Shown here: piece after piece, positions 34,114 to 46,094 of the stretch
How the letters are laid out: every line of letters begins with the position of its first letter
Numbering within the stretch: position 1 is the first letter of the stretch
Position numbers and translations under genes: made by a program
Source: Symbiodinium natans
Taxonomy: Eukaryota; Sar; Dinophyceae; Suessiales; Symbiodiniaceae
Assembly (NCBI GenBank): GCA_905221605.1
Contig: CAJNDS010001813.1
Coordinates: 420,934-484,933, forward strand
Reading direction: 5' to 3'
DNA length: 64,000 nucleotides
Notes under the pieces: generated by a model
The model's input: the letters and a program-made list of their open reading frames with translations, nothing else
Database searches by the model: none
What the model was told of the DNA's origin: nothing

Positions 34114-35029
34114 ACTGGTGCGGGTTTTGGGGGCCTAAAGCCCTAAAGCCCTCAAGCCCTACAGCCCTAAAGCCCTAAAGCCTTAAAGCTCTAAAGCCCG
34201 AAAGCCCGAACACCTAAACCAAAACGCCAGGGTTTAGGGTTTAGGGCTAGGGGCCAGCCTTTCTTGTGGACGGGGTAGGTCTTCCTGCGCCAGCGTCTTG
34301 AGGTCAGGGTGTTTGGGGTTTAGGGTTTAGGGTTTAGTGTTTAGGGTTTAGGGCTTGGAGGTTCAGGGTACTTCTAACCCCAATGGTACCTGTACTGATT
34401 AAGACCCCTGAGTCCCCTAGATAGGTTCTAAGTAGATGTATAGTTGGGGTCATTCGTACCCTAAACCCTAAACCCTAAGCCCTAAGCCCTAAACCGGGTT
34501 TGCAAGTACTCCTGAAGAATTGTAGTTGGGGGTAGAAGCACCCTAAACCCTGATTGGGCTTGTAAGTTCCCATGAACCTCCAAGTGGGTTCCACATGCTA
34601 GATTCAGATTTTGCTGGGGGGGCACGGTTGCGGTTTTGGGGGAGCTTCTTGTCTTAGGGTTTAAGATCATTGGGCCGTACCGGTAGCAAGCCTCTTATGT
34701 TTAGGGAGAACCGGATTACCCTCATTTTACATCAGTGCCACTAATGTAGTGTTTCTGTTGCCATGTATTCCCAACTGGACACCAGATATCTACACTCACC
34801 AATTACACTCGCCCGAAACGCGACATAACCCTTCTTTCGGGGAATTCCCAAAAAATTTGGTCCCAAAAGCCCTGGACACTAGGGGCCGCCTTGTCATAGT
34901 AACCTCAAAAGGGACCCCCAACGTTGAGAACTGCACCCTAACCCTAAACCCTAAACCCTAAACCCTAAACCCAAAACCTAAACCCTAAACCCTAAACCCT
35001 AAACCCTAAACCCTAAACGCTCATGACCT

Positions 35030-35140
35030 TTATGGAACACGGGCTCAGAGGCTGGGGCGTGGCGGGGTAGCGCTGTGTTTCCGAACCTGCGCCCTCAGTC
35101 CGTCGTCGGCGCAGCTCCTGGTGAGGAGCTTCAGGTTTAG
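35030..35140 (-). CDS. Exon-like island, unrecognised
   Basis: Minus frame PEAPHQELRRRRTEGAGSET then QRYPATPQPLSPCSIK, ending at a GTCATG donor. Confidence 0.33.
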
Positions 35141-35498
35141 GGTTTAGGGTTTAGGGTTTAGGGTTTAGGGTTTAGGGTTTAGGGTTTAGGGTTTAGGGTT
35201 TCGAGTTTCGGGTTTAGGGTTTAAGTTTTACTTAGGGTTTAGGGTTTAGGGTTTTTGGATTTAGGGTTTACGGTTAGAGGCGCCGAGCTAAGGGGGGGCC
35301 CAGGTTCTAGCGTCTACAGTAGGGGCGGTTAGGTTTTATATAGTCCGTATATACCTAAGTAGCCCTGTAATAACCCCTAGATAACCCCTAAGGTCCCTTA
35401 TAAGGTTCCCTCCGTTCGTCCCTTCAGTTTAGGGTATTTGCGGTTTGGGGTTTGAGTTTGTTTGTTGGGGTGAGGGTTTTGGGGTTGTAGGAACCTAC

Positions 35499-35537
35499 AT
35501 CCCAAGGATCAGGGTCGGCGCCCCAGAGTGCTTGCAT
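35499..35537 (-). CDS. Exon-like island, unrecognised
   Basis: Minus frame FMQALWGADPDPWD between AG| and |GTAGGT. Confidence 0.35.
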
Positions 35538-35985
35538 GAAGCTTCAGGCTTCAGGGTTGCAAAGGCTTAAGGCTTCGGATTGTGGTCTAGGGTTAAGGGT
35601 CTAGGATTTAGGGTTTAGGGTTTAGGGTCTAGGAGTACGCGAGACCTCCGAAAGGGGGCATGATGGAGAGAGACCTCGACTTCCTAAAAATTCCAGCATA
35701 AGAACCCCATTCCCTCGACTTCCTAAAAATTGCATAAGGGGGGGGGGGGGGGGGGTTGTGATATGAGCGGTACCTTGCTGGGGTCCTTGCTACAGGGGGA
35801 TCCTGCTATTTGGGGGTCAAAATGAGGGTTCCCGTATTATCGCAAGCCCCAACTTCCTAAACCCAAACCCCGCTTTAAACCCCAAACCCTTTAAACCCTA
35901 AACCCTCAACCCTGAACCCTAAACCCTAAACCCTAAACCCTACAGGAGAAGTGGTTGACGCTTTTGGGGGCCTTACAGCAGCGTT

Positions 35986-36171
35986 AGGGTTTAGGGTTTA
36001 GGGTTTAGGGTTTAGGGTTTAGGGTTTAGGGTTTAGGGTTTAGGGTTTAGGGTTTAGGGTTTAGGGTTTAGGGTTTAGGGTTTAGGGTTTAGGGTTTAGG
36101 GTTTAGGGTTTAGGGTTTAGGGTTTAGGGTTTAGGGTTTAGGGTTTAGGGTTTAGGGTTTAGGGTTTAGGG
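35986..36171 (+). repeat. Interstitial telomeric array, about 26 perfect TTTAGGG units
   Basis: The longest perfect array in the window. Dinoflagellates and plants share this telomere heptamer. Both orientations occur across the window, so this is internal. Confidence 0.95.
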
Positions 36172-36173
36172 TC

Positions 36174-36265
36174 AAACAGCCCTAGCAAGGTCCTTGGCCA
36201 AGTCCTGCCGCAGCCGCCGCTCTGCTGCTTGGGTCCGGCGCTTGCTTTGCCTGAGTGCGATGCAG
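36174..36265 (-). CDS. Exon-like island, charged helix
   Basis: Minus frame RQSKRRTQAAERRLRQDLAK then DLARAV and TGA, between two of the longest TTTAGGG arrays. Probably coiled coil. Confidence 0.38.
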
Positions 36266-36623
36266 GGTTTAGGGTTTAGGGTTTAGGGTTTAGGGTTTAG
36301 GGTTTAGGGTTTAGGGTTTAGGGTTTAGGGTTTAGGGTTTAGGGTTTAGGGTGGTGCTCCAAGCCCTAACTGCAAAAGCTCTGAACCCTAAACGCCCTAG
36401 CCCGAAACCCTTTACCCACCAAAAACCCAAACCCTAGCCTAAACCGTCGGCCCTACTCTGGCAAAAAGCAAGACCCTACACCCAAGACCCTGAACCCTAA
36501 ACCTGAAACCCTAACCAGAGACGGCACACCCAGAGAAGGATGAAGGAGACATCTGAGGCTTAGCGCTGTCAAGCAGGGTTTCAGGGGATCAGTTCGGGGT
36601 TTAGAGCTTAGGGTTTAGGGTTT

Positions 36624-36725
36624 GGGGGGCGGGGGGGGGGCGGGGGGGGGGGGGGGGGGGCGGGGGGGGGGGGGGGGGGGGCGGGGGGGGGGGGGGGGGG
36701 GGCGGGGGGGGGGGGGGGGGGTGGG
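36624..36725 (+). repeat. Poly-G tract with regular C interruptions
   Basis: About 100 bases of G runs broken by single C at intervals of roughly 20; likely to form G-quadruplex and easy to miscount. Confidence 0.9.
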
Positions 36726-36796
36726 TGGGGGAGCGGGTCAAGCGCTGTATCTTGAACGCTATGAACCCTATGAACTCTATCAACCCTAAACCCTAC

Positions 36797-36900
36797 ACCC
36801 CAAACCCTACAACCCTACAACCCTACAACCCTACAACCCTACAACCCTACGACCCTACAACCCTACAACCCTACAACCCTACAACGTTGTACCCTACAAC
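36797..36900 (-). repeat. CCCTACAA octamer array
   Basis: About 12 units of CCCTACAA, another locally uniform variant. Confidence 0.9.
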
Positions 36901-36904
36901 CCTG

Positions 36905-36990
36905 AACCCTCCACGCTGGTGCGCTCTCAGCCCGCAGCTGTGCTTCTTTGGCAAGCTGAAGCTTGAGCTTCTGCAAGGCCTGAGCATGGG
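36905..36990 (-). CDS. Exon-like island, charged helix
   Basis: Minus frame HAQALQKLKLQLAKEAQLRA then ESAPAW. It may belong with the islands at 36174 and 37223. Confidence 0.38.
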
Positions 36991-37222
36991 GAGAGGGTTT
37001 AGGGTTTAGGGTTAGGGTTTAGGGTATTTAGGGTATGTAGGGTTTATAGGGTTTATAGGGTTTGTAGGGTTTCTAGGGTTTAGGGTTTAGGGCTTAGCAG
37101 GCGCCCTAGACCTCAAACCCGAACCCCGGAAAAGAATCGCAGCCTGGGCTTGGAGTTGTATAGGGTTTAGGGGTTTAGGGTTTAGGGTTTAGGCGGTTTA
37201 GGGTTTAGGGTTTAGGGTTTAG

Positions 37223-37305
37223 GACAGTCGACTGCATCCGAGGCCAGCCGGGCAATTGCTGGGGCAATAGTGTTGAGCCGCCGCTCGGCGATACTCTCAA
37301 CTGCT
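37223..37305 (-). CDS. Exon-like island, unrecognised
   Basis: Minus frame QAVESIAERRLNTIAPAIAR then LASDAVDC. Borders the inverted-repeat element at 37304-37448. Confidence 0.38.
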
Positions 37306-37448
37306 TGAAGCTTCATGGTACTTACTAACCAATTATAACTGTAACTCTACTTATAATACCCCTAAAGGGCCTTATAGGGGTTATCCCACTTATAAGTAGG
37401 GTTAGAAGCCCAGTTATGGTTGGTTAGTAAGTACCATGAACCTTCAAG
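37304..37448. mobile_element. MITE-like element, family B copy 2
   Basis: About 38-bp inverted repeats from CTTGAAG through CATGGTACTTACTAACCA. Related to 14982-15146. Confidence 0.8.
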
Positions 37449-37561
37449 TGAGCCCTGAGGGATGATTCGATACGTCCCCTAAACCCTAAACCCTAAACCC
37501 CTAAACCCTAAACCCCTAAACCCCCTAAACCCCTTAAACCCCTTAAACCCTAAACCCTAAA

Positions 37562-37937
37562 CCCTAAACCGCGTACTCTGAGCCGTGTCTGGCTGGCTGA
37601 CCGCTGGTCGAGAGCCGTTGACAGAGATCAAGCAGTTTGAGTTTCTTCGTTGCTGCTGAACTTGGCCCCCTCAGGCTCTCGGACTCCATGTCGGCCCAAC
37701 GCAGTTGTGCCGGCTTCGCTTTCGCCCTCGCCTTCGACGCGAACACCACGAGCAAGACGAACGCTTCATTGACTGGAACTCACATGCCACCGTGCAAACA
37801 AGTGCGGGCACACGAGCGGGTGAAGAATACACGCAGCTGATAAAGGCGGCAAAGACCACGAACACGATCAACACCACCACAAGCACGTCAGCAACTCCAA
37901 CAATGTGAGCGTGTGCGTGCCCGGCATGCCGTGGCAT
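37562..37937 (-). CDS. Possible membrane-protein coding island
   Basis: One minus frame carries a strong hydrophobic helix, VADVLVVVLIVFVVFAAFIS; an overlapping minus frame reads MESESLRGPSSAATKKLKLL. This is the start of a roughly 900-bp block (37565-38490) without telomere repeats. Confidence 0.33.
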
Positions 37938-38049
37938 CTGGACGAAGAAGCCCTGCGCGAACTCCCCTCAAAAACTCACGCACAAACCTGATGATAAAAT
38001 TCCCGAACCAGCACACTGTCCAAGAAATATGAAGCCTTCATGAAACACG

Positions 38050-38490
38050 GTGGTTAGCATGGAGACACCAAAGCAGACTGCAACACGCACTATGCCCCGA
38101 TGCTCCTTGTACCGAAGGCCCAGCCGAACATTCAAAATTAATGACACACCTTACACAGAAGCAAGTCGCTACTGGAATGACATGGAAAAAGACGTGGAAG
38201 TTGGATACAAAAAGCGTAGAAACCCCGTACAGCAGACGAGTACAAAGCGAAGCACATCAGAAATCCGAAGAACTCCAAATTCAGAATCAGGAACAAACAG
38301 AAACTCAATTAAACAAAAGAGTTCAAAGCGAAAAGGTTTTCAGAATCGAAAACCGTTGAACAATAAACACAAATCGAATTTTCAACGAAGTCGTTTCTGC
38401 AAGCGGAAATGTAATCAAATTTGAAAATGAAAAGCAACAAAACGAAAAACTAGAATTTTCAGGAATCTGGAAGCTAGCCCGAAACGGACT
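38050..38490 (+). other. A-rich block with plus-strand coding character
   Basis: A-rich and unlike its surroundings. One plus frame reads HQKSEELQIQNQEQTETQLN then KRVQSEK; another is open for 124 codons. No domain, and the two frames compete. It could be an old transposon or gene fragment. Confidence 0.25.
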
Positions 38491-39929
38491 TCTCAAGTTT
38501 AGGGTTTAGGGTTTAGGGCTTAGGGAGAAAACCCTAAACCCGAAAACCCCACAAGCATCCAGAAGCCCTCAGTCCCGAAACCCTGCAAGCACCGAAGCCC
38601 TTAGCCCTGTTGGCTCCAAATCCTAAAACCCTGCAAGCGCCTAAAGCCTGTATCCCTCAACCCTAAGCCCTACACCCTGTAACCCTAAACCCTAAGCCCT
38701 GTATCCCTAAACCCTAAACCCTGAGAAGCTCAAAGTCCGAAACAAGCCCCAACCCCCCCCCCCCCCACCCAAGCCGAAACGGCCCCAAAACAACTGAGAC
38801 TTGCTAGCCTAGGAACTGCCAGTAACCATAATCCTAGTGAGGGTTCCCTTTCTGGGTTGGTGACCTTATATAAGGCAACACAAAACCCTACACCCCAAAA
38901 AGTGGCAACAGAAAGGTACTGCACTGAAGTAGACTACCGAGAGCCGGGCCTTAACTGGTGCGCTTCCCTTTGCTTCCTTAAGGCTTCAGGGTTTAGGGTT
39001 TAGGCCGTGTTTTTGGGTTCAGAGGGTCTAGGGGATTGAGGGTTTAGGGTTTAGGGGTTTGGGTGGGGATTTTGGTTTGGGGTTGGGTTGGGGCTTGGGG
39101 ATTTGTGGGGTTTCGGGTTTTAGGGTTTCAGGGCCTCGAGGTCTAGGGTGTGGGGGTTTCAGGTTTTCGGCCTTTAGGGTAGGATTCATGGGGAAGCCTT
39201 GGCTTGAAGTTGGCTTCAAGGGTTTGCACTGTCCAGGCCTTATTTCAGGCTTTTTTTGAGGCGCCTGTGGGGGTGTCAGGGAGGGGTTTCAGGGGCCATC
39301 TTCCCGATAAAGACTTAATTCTTGAAGGCTTCTACTAGACCCAGGAGTAACCTAGGAATAAGAAGGGTGCCCTTTTTGGTTCTAGGGGGATGAGTAAGGG
39401 AACCCAACCCTAAAAAAAAAGGAAAGAAGGGTCTACTCCGGTCCTAGTATACCACTGCACCCCGTTCCTGACTTATTCGGGCTCAAAGCGGGCGGGCGGG
39501 GGTTAAGGGTTAGGGTTTGGGGTTTGGGGTTTAAGGTTTCGGGTTTAGGGTTTGGGGTCTAGGTTCAGAAGTTGAGGCCCAACTAGGTTCACGGCCTTAC
39601 CGGGTTCATGGGGTTCTGCAACGGCGGGAGCCCAACATGCAATGGTGTAGGAACGCGGAGAGGGCTGGAAGGGAGCAACAGGCACCCCTAAACCCTAAAC
39701 CCGAAACCCTAAACCCTAAACCCAGAAAATCGACCTGGTGGGGTTCTCAATGCGGCAAGTGTTCGCCCAAATCGAAGCACAAACTGAAAAACCTGGGCCA
39801 CAGCAGCAAAAACAGCACGCTGGCACACGAGACACGCTTTTGGTCCACACCCGTGAGACCGGGCAAATCATCTGGGTATTGACTTAGGGTCTAGGGCTTA
39901 GGGTTTAGGGTCTAGGTCCTGAGAGGTTT

Positions 39930-40090
39930 GAGCCCACCAGGAATAGCCCAAGCTTGAACTGCTTGTGCCGCGAGGCGCGAGGTGGCACGCGGCAACCTGC
40001 GGCTGGCGCAGCGTCTCTTGCTGCGTGACAGTGCGAGCGCGCACGTGCCCAGGCTCAGGGCTTTTTGGAAGCAGCTAGCAAACACCCCGA
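39930..40090 (-). CDS. Exon-like island, Arg/Ala-rich
   Basis: Minus frame SLGTCALALSRSKRRCASRR then RATSRLAAQAVQAWAIPGG. Confidence 0.33.
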
Positions 40091-40247
40091 ACATCCACAG
40101 GGACCCTAAACCCTGCCTTAGGAACCCAGAACCTACTTGATTGACAGGTCGCCTAGGAATCCGATAAGGGGTTTTGCTAGCGAAAAACCGACAGAAAAAG
40201 TAGGCTTTGTTCTTAAGGTAAACCCCAACACCTACGGAGATTTCAAG

Positions 40248-40360
40248 AAACCAAAACCCCAAAACCCCAAAACCCCAAAACCCCCAAACCCCAAAACCCC
40301 AAAACCCCAAGACCCCAAAACCCCAAAACCCCAAAACCCCAAAACCCCAGAACCCCAAAC
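40248..40360 (-). repeat. CCCCAAAA octamer array
   Basis: About 13 mostly CCCCAAAA units, the ciliate-type sequence, in otherwise CCCTAAA-type surroundings. Confidence 0.9.
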
Positions 40361-40464
40361 CCCAAACCCGAAACCCTGAAACCTAGACCCTAAACCCTAA
40401 AACCATAAACCCGAAACCGAGACCCTAAACCCTACAACCCCAACTAAGCCCCAAACCCTAAACA

Positions 40465-40545
40465 CGGCGAAGCGTCTTGCAGGCGCTGTAAGAAGCCCAA
40501 GGTCAGACGAAGGTCCTGGTGACTGCCGCCGAGGGCGTTGTGGTT
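40465..40545 (-). CDS. Exon-like island, unrecognised
   Basis: Minus frame ALGGSHQDLRLTLGFLQRLQ then DASP. Confidence 0.33.
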
Positions 40546-41097
40546 TCAAGCTGTGGGGTCCCTAGACCCTAAACCCTAAACCCTAAACCCTAAACCCTAA
40601 ACCCTAAACCTTCAACCTTAAACCCTACACCCCAAAAAACCCTACACCCTGATAAACCTTTCAGGGGTTCGGTCTTGAGGGCATTTAAGGTCTTGGGCTT
40701 CATATCTATCCGGGACTTAATTGGTTTAGTGCTTAAGGCGGGGGGTTTCAGGACGATCGGCTGAGCCAAAGATCCGAGAAACCGGAGACTTGGTCCCTCT
40801 ACGTCTTGCTAGGTCCCTGGGGGTTTAGGGTATAGGGCTGAGGGTTTAGGGTTTAGGGTATAGGGCTTAGGGTTTAGGGTTTAGGGTTTAGGGTATAGGG
40901 CTTAGGGTTTATACGTCAAAGTCAGCCTAGAACGCTTGCATTTGTCTAAGCCTAAGGGTAGTTGCATGATCCCAGAGCTTGAGGCATCGCAAGAGCAGAG
41001 AGCTCCCATCAATGAGCAACAAGTGAGTGGAGGGTGCTGAAGGCTCACTTCTTAATCGTCGCCGCGCCAGAACGTTTGGGAACTCCAGCCGCGCACC

Positions 41098-41235
41098 TGG
41101 CGCCCAGCGCGAGCGCCGCGCCAGCCGGGCGTCTCCAGCCCTGGAGGGGGTGCGAGCTCGGCGCTCTCCCGCCACCAGCTGTGCTGCATGCTGACCTGCT
41201 GTGCAGAAGGCCGGTCGGTGATCTTGGGCCTTTGA
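41098..41235 (-). CDS. Exon-like island, unrecognised
   Basis: Minus frame AQQVSMQHSWWRESAELAPP then PGLETPGWRG, up to a CCAG|GTGCGC donor. GC-rich. Confidence 0.33.
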
Positions 41236-41944
41236 TTGGGTGCCCCCCCCCCCCTTTTATGCCCCTTGTATACCCTATGAAACCCAAGGGCCCATACTTC
41301 AGAACCCCCCTTAAACAAGACATAAGGCCATACAACTACCCGTAGAAATGTCAGGCTCACTGGATTTAATCCAAACCCTAAACCCTGAACCCTATTTCGC
41401 AATTACCCCTCGGATGCTCGCGCCTGCACGGGAGGGGTGGAGACTTTCCTCGGCTTGCCTGGCTTCTGCGACGAAGGCGCAGGGTTGTCTAGACCCAAGA
41501 GGAACCGAGGTCTGAAAAAGGGGTTTAGGGTCTAGGGGTTTAGGGACCCAAGCGCAACCTCAGAAAAGGGGCCCTCTTGGGTTAAAAGCGGCTCAAGAGG
41601 GAACCTAAACCCTCAGAAGGTTTAGGGTTTAGGGTTTAGGGTTTAGGGTTTAGGGTTTAGGGTTTAGGGTTTAGGGTTTAGGGTTTGGAGGGCCTACTCT
41701 GGGTCCTAGTTTTGCTTTGCGGGTGGCAGGGTTTCCGCAGGCCTAGGTCAGAATACCGAAGGGACAGAAGGGCCGCTGAAGGGTGCCCCGCAACCCTAAA
41801 CCCTAAACCCCAAACCCTAAACCCTACCTAAACCCTAAACCCTAAACCCCAAACCCTAACCCCAAACCCTAAACCCTAAACCCTAAACCCTAACCCTAAA
41901 CCCTAAACCCTAAACCCGAAACCCTAAACCCTAAACCAAACGCA

Positions 41945-42005
41945 ACCAGGCTTGAAGATGGCCTCCAGCTCGTCTTTGAATGATCGGAGAGGCTTGGCAA
42001 ACAGT
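41945..42005 (-). CDS. Exon-like island, unrecognised
   Basis: Minus frame AKPLRSFKDELEAIFKPG, immediately bounded by telomere heptamers. Confidence 0.35.
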
Positions 42006-42469
42006 GAAAAGGCAGTGGGGGTTTCAAAAAATAGGGTTTAGGGTTTAGGGGTACCCTTTCTTCGGGATCCGTTAAACGGATTTTGGTTTTAAACGGGTTG
42101 CCCCTAGTTTCGAAAATTCCGAGTTGCGCAACGCTTATTGGAGGAGAGAGCCGTGTCTTTCCGGCCATCAACTATCCTGTCGCAAAACCCGAAGCCCCAT
42201 GGAGACTTGGTGATCCCTGGGGTCGTACTAAACACAGAAACTCAAGGTGAAGGGAACCCATAAGCCCGCTAAACCCTAAACCCTAAACCCTAAACCCTAA
42301 ACCCTAAACCCTAAACCCTAAACCCTAAACCCTAAACCCTAAACCCTAAACCCCACACCCTAAACCCTCAACGTGAAGGGAACCAGAGACCTGCGTCAAC
42401 TGCAGCTGGGAATGCTGATGGAGGCTTGGAACGACAGCCTCAGAGACCCAAAGCATGGAGTTTAGGGTT

Positions 42470-43195
42470 TAGGGGTTTGGAGTCTACTGCTTCCTTGAGA
42501 ACCCCCCTCCCAAAAAAAAAATGGAATAACCCCCCAAGCCCTACCGCCCTATAGGATTGGGGTTTAGGGGTTAGGGTTTCGGGTTTAAACCCTAAACCCC
42601 AAACCCCAAACCCTAAACCCTAAACCCTAAACCCTAAACCCCTAAACCCTAAACCCTAAACCCTAAACCCTAAACCCTAAACCCTAGGGTTTGAGGTGAG
42701 GGTTCACGCGCAAATGCTGCAAACGCTGAGCTCAAGGAGTCTCGTCCGGTCTTTGACGCCTCGTGAACCTTCCAGCTTACGCCACACGCCCTTGGTACGG
42801 TGGCTACATGGTCCCTTCGTATGGGCCCTTTAAAGGAGACCCCGTAAAGTGCCCCTTATATACCCCAGACAACCCATACCTGCGATATTTTCGGGTGCTT
42901 AAGGGTTCATGGGGGGGGGGCAGGTACCTGTGGAACCTTGCAGAAGCTTAGAGAGCCTTAGGGAGTAGTGGGGAGTACTGGGGAACCTTGGGTTAGACAC
43001 ACCCCCCTGAACCTCCCCTCCCCCTTAAGAACCTGCCGTCAAGCACAATGTACCGTTTAGGGTTTAGGGTTCAGGGTGCCCGACAAGACGGTAACAACCC
43101 AACACATGAACCCTTTTGGGTTTATGACTAAGGGGCTTAGGGTTTAGGGTTTAGGGTTTAGGTTCAGGGTTTCGGGTTCCGGGATTAGGGCTTAG
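42470..43195. other. No gene seen
   Basis: Converging telomere arrays (42560-42690), a family-E-like hairpin remnant (42790-42905) and short unique pieces. Confidence 0.5.
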
Positions 43196-43201
43196 GAATC
43201 A

Positions 43202-43272
43202 GGGTGTCTGTTGGCCGAGTTGCTCCATGCGCGGCGCTGCTTCTATCGCTCGCCAGAGATCCTTCCACGAAA
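43202..43272 (-). CDS. Exon-like island, unrecognised
   Basis: Minus frame AFSWKDLWRAIEAAPRMEQL then GQQT. Confidence 0.35.
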
Positions 43273-44330
43273 AGGCCCAAACCCTTTTTGCACCTCTCTA
43301 GGGGTTCACCTTAGACCCTTAAGGTTGTACCCTTAGGTTTTTGAAGATCCCTACAGTAAGGGAATATAAGGGCCACATTAAGGAGTATATTAAGGGGAAC
43401 CTTTAGGGGGCACAACCTTAGGGGTGCGAGTCTTCATCCCTTGCACCTCACGCCCCCTATGAATAGCCCTAAGCCCCATACTAGGGTAGGCTTGGGGGCC
43501 CCTGTAAAAGTGAAATTGCTTATGGCTTGATAAGGAGTATATAAGGTTTTGGGGGGTACTAAAAGATAACAGTATGTGCAAATCAACCCCTGTATAAACC
43601 CTCAACCCCAACAAAAGGACCGTCAAGGCACAGCTCCGGGATACCCAGGACTGCTTTACTTATTATGGGTTCAGGGGGAGGGGAGATCCTCCACCCTGAG
43701 CCCACCTAAATGGCCTGAAAAACCCTAAGCCCTTAACCCTATGACCCTATGAAGCCTAAGCCCCCACCTGTTGAAGGCCAGGAACAGGTTTTTAGGGATG
43801 TGAGACGATCTCGCAGGCCAACAAGGGCACAGGAGGAGAGGGTTTGGAGGGCTTGGATGGCTACAATGATTTTTGGGCCTTAGGTTTAGGTTCAGAGTTC
43901 AGGGTCTAGGCCGAAGAGGCCGTAAACCCAAAAGGGGTTCAAAGTTGAGGGTTTGGGCTCAGAGACCGTAAGCCCTAAACTTCAGAGAGAAAACTGCCAG
44001 CCATGACCTCCAAAAAAGAAGATCGCAGCAAAAACCCCACCACCCCCTTGCTTATTAGGGTGAAGGAGCTGGGGTTTAGGGTTTAGGGTTTAGGACATAG
44101 GGTTTAGGGAATTCAGGGTTTATGGGGTATGAGGTTCAGGATTTCAGGTTTCAGGGTCCAAGGGTTTAAGCATGTAAAGGCTTTGGGCCGGGTACTTCGG
44201 GTTCAGGGTCTCGTATAAAAGCGGGGACCTACTCACCTGAAATGGGCTTCAGGTTCAGGGTTTAGGGTTTAGGGCTTAGGGTTTAGGGCTTACGGTTTTA
44301 GGGCTTAGGGTTTAGGGTAATCCCTGGTAA

Positions 44331-44408
44331 TCCCAAGCACCAGAGGACTCTTCCCGTCCTCGGAGGAAACTTGCGGAGCCCTGTGGGCAGACTTCTACCG
44401 GTACCGAG
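44331..44408 (-). CDS. Exon-like island, unrecognised
   Basis: Minus frame PVEVCPQGSASFLRGREESS then GAWDYQ. Confidence 0.33.
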
Positions 44409-44999
44409 TTCCCTCTCTCTCTCTACATGGGGTTGGGGTTTAAGGGTTTAGGGCTTAGGGCTTAGGGCTTAGGGCTTAGGGTTTAGGGTTTAGGGTTTAG
44501 GGTTTAAGGTTTAGGGTTTAGGGCTTCGGGCCTATGAGGCAACTACGTAGCCGAAATGATCTTCTGTAATAACAAGAGGCATCCTGGGTGGTGTGAGGTG
44601 ATTCGGGGTACCATGGTTTAGGGTTTAGGTTTAGGGTTTAGGGTTTAGGGTTTAGGGTTTAGGGTTTAGGGTTCAGGGTTTAGGGTTTAGGGTTTAGGGT
44701 GTCGACTTTAACCCTAATGAGCTAGGGCTTCGGGATTTGGGGTTTAGGGTTCAAGGCTCCGGTTCAGGGCTTGTATGTGGTGCTGAGAGAATGAGGCAGA
44801 ATAAGGGTACAAGTAAGGGCGGGTTGACAGGTTTAGGGGTCTAGGATTGGGGGCTTGGGATTTAACTGAGGGTGTAGGATTCCTGTGAGCTTCAGAAATA
44901 GGGTGCGCGATGCCAATGTTTAGGGCTCAGTAAGTCCCCAAGGAATGCACGCTGCTGCACGAGGGGGCATGCGAGAGCACGCGTCTTCAGGCTTCGCAC

Positions 45000-45285
45000 C
45001 CCACGGCCCATCTGCGCCGGTTGCGCGGATAGACGGGCCCATGATGCGCACGGCCGGTGGAGAGGACCGGCTTTTTCTGGATGGTCACGAACGTAACCAT
45101 GTGGGGCAAGTCAAGTGGTTGGTGTTTCGAGCTGACCTCAACCACGCTGCTACCGTGCAGGGCCACAGTCTACATAGAAGCATGGGGAGAGGAGAAAGCA
45201 CACCATCCCTGCTCGGTGAGAATCAGCATCAGCTTGCCAAGGGCAAATTCTTCCGGAAGCTGTACTGGCACTCTAAACCTTAACC
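45000..45285 (-). CDS. Two exon-like islands, unrecognised
   Basis: One minus frame reads EEFALGKLMLILTEQGWCAF, meets TAG, then reads TVALHGSSVVEVSSKHQPLD and LPHMVTFVTIQKKPVLSTG. The TAG follows a pyrimidine-rich run and works as an AG acceptor, so this is probably two exons with a short intron. Plus-strand ORFs over the same bases look less protein-like. Confidence 0.35.
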
Positions 45286-45709
45286 TGCCGTAAAACCCTA
45301 CACCCTAAAAAAGCCGCTATAGCACCCTCTAAAATCCTTCAAACCCTATAAAACCCTCGAAAACCCCAAATCCTGTAACCCTAAACCCTTGGCCCAATAA
45401 TCCCCAAACCCAAGCTGGCAAGCACCTACATCCCTGTACCCCTGGTCACACCTTACACCTTAATTAAACCCCTACACCCTGAAACGCTAAAGCCGCACAA
45501 CTCACTAAACCCTAAACCCTACGTGACCCTTTTTTGCTCACCCTGATGTTCCCCCTTATCCTACAGTCCTTAATAGGGATTTTAATATGGGGGGGGGGGG
45601 GGGGCGGGGGTACTACTGTAACCCCAATAAAGGAAAGGACTGAGTATGATGGGGTATCACAGAAATTTGAAGTTAGGGTTGAAGTGGGCACGCGGCTTCA
45701 TCCCAAACT

Positions 45710-45830
45710 AGATTCCAAACGCCACGGGGGCGCCTGCCCCAACCGCAGCGCGCTTGAGCACTCGAATGCAGGCGCCTGGAGGCCCACTAAGAAAGGGCTT
45801 CGGAAGACGAGGGCGCTTGAGCTGACCCTA
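45710..45830 (-). CDS. Exon-like island, unrecognised
   Basis: Minus frame GQLKRPRLPKPFLSGPPGAC then IRVLKRAAVGAGAPVAFG. Confidence 0.33.
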
Positions 45831-46094
45831 AGCTCTACACCCAATCGCAAAAGGGTTTAGAATGTAGGGTTTAGAGTCCCTGGCCCGGTTTTTCGAAGGG
45901 CCCACTCAGGCAACGCCAAACTCCAAGGAGGAGGAGCATAGAAAAGCCTCTCAACATGAGACCGCAGGCTTGTTCCAATTGCGGGAGGAGCCCTGGTCTT
46001 CCCGACATCATTCGCGTACGCAAGGTCTGTGTACGTAGGGGTTTAGGGTTTAGGGTTTAGGGTTTAGGGTTTAGGGTTTAGGGTTTAGGGCTGC

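Noticed and set aside
34250-34315. Ribosomal-protein-like island (RRWRRKTYPVHKKGW)
   Set aside because: Only 15 residues, and a second frame on the same strand is equally open; not enough to name.
36601-36783. Poly-proline protein
   Set aside because: Translation of a G homopolymer tract on the other strand.
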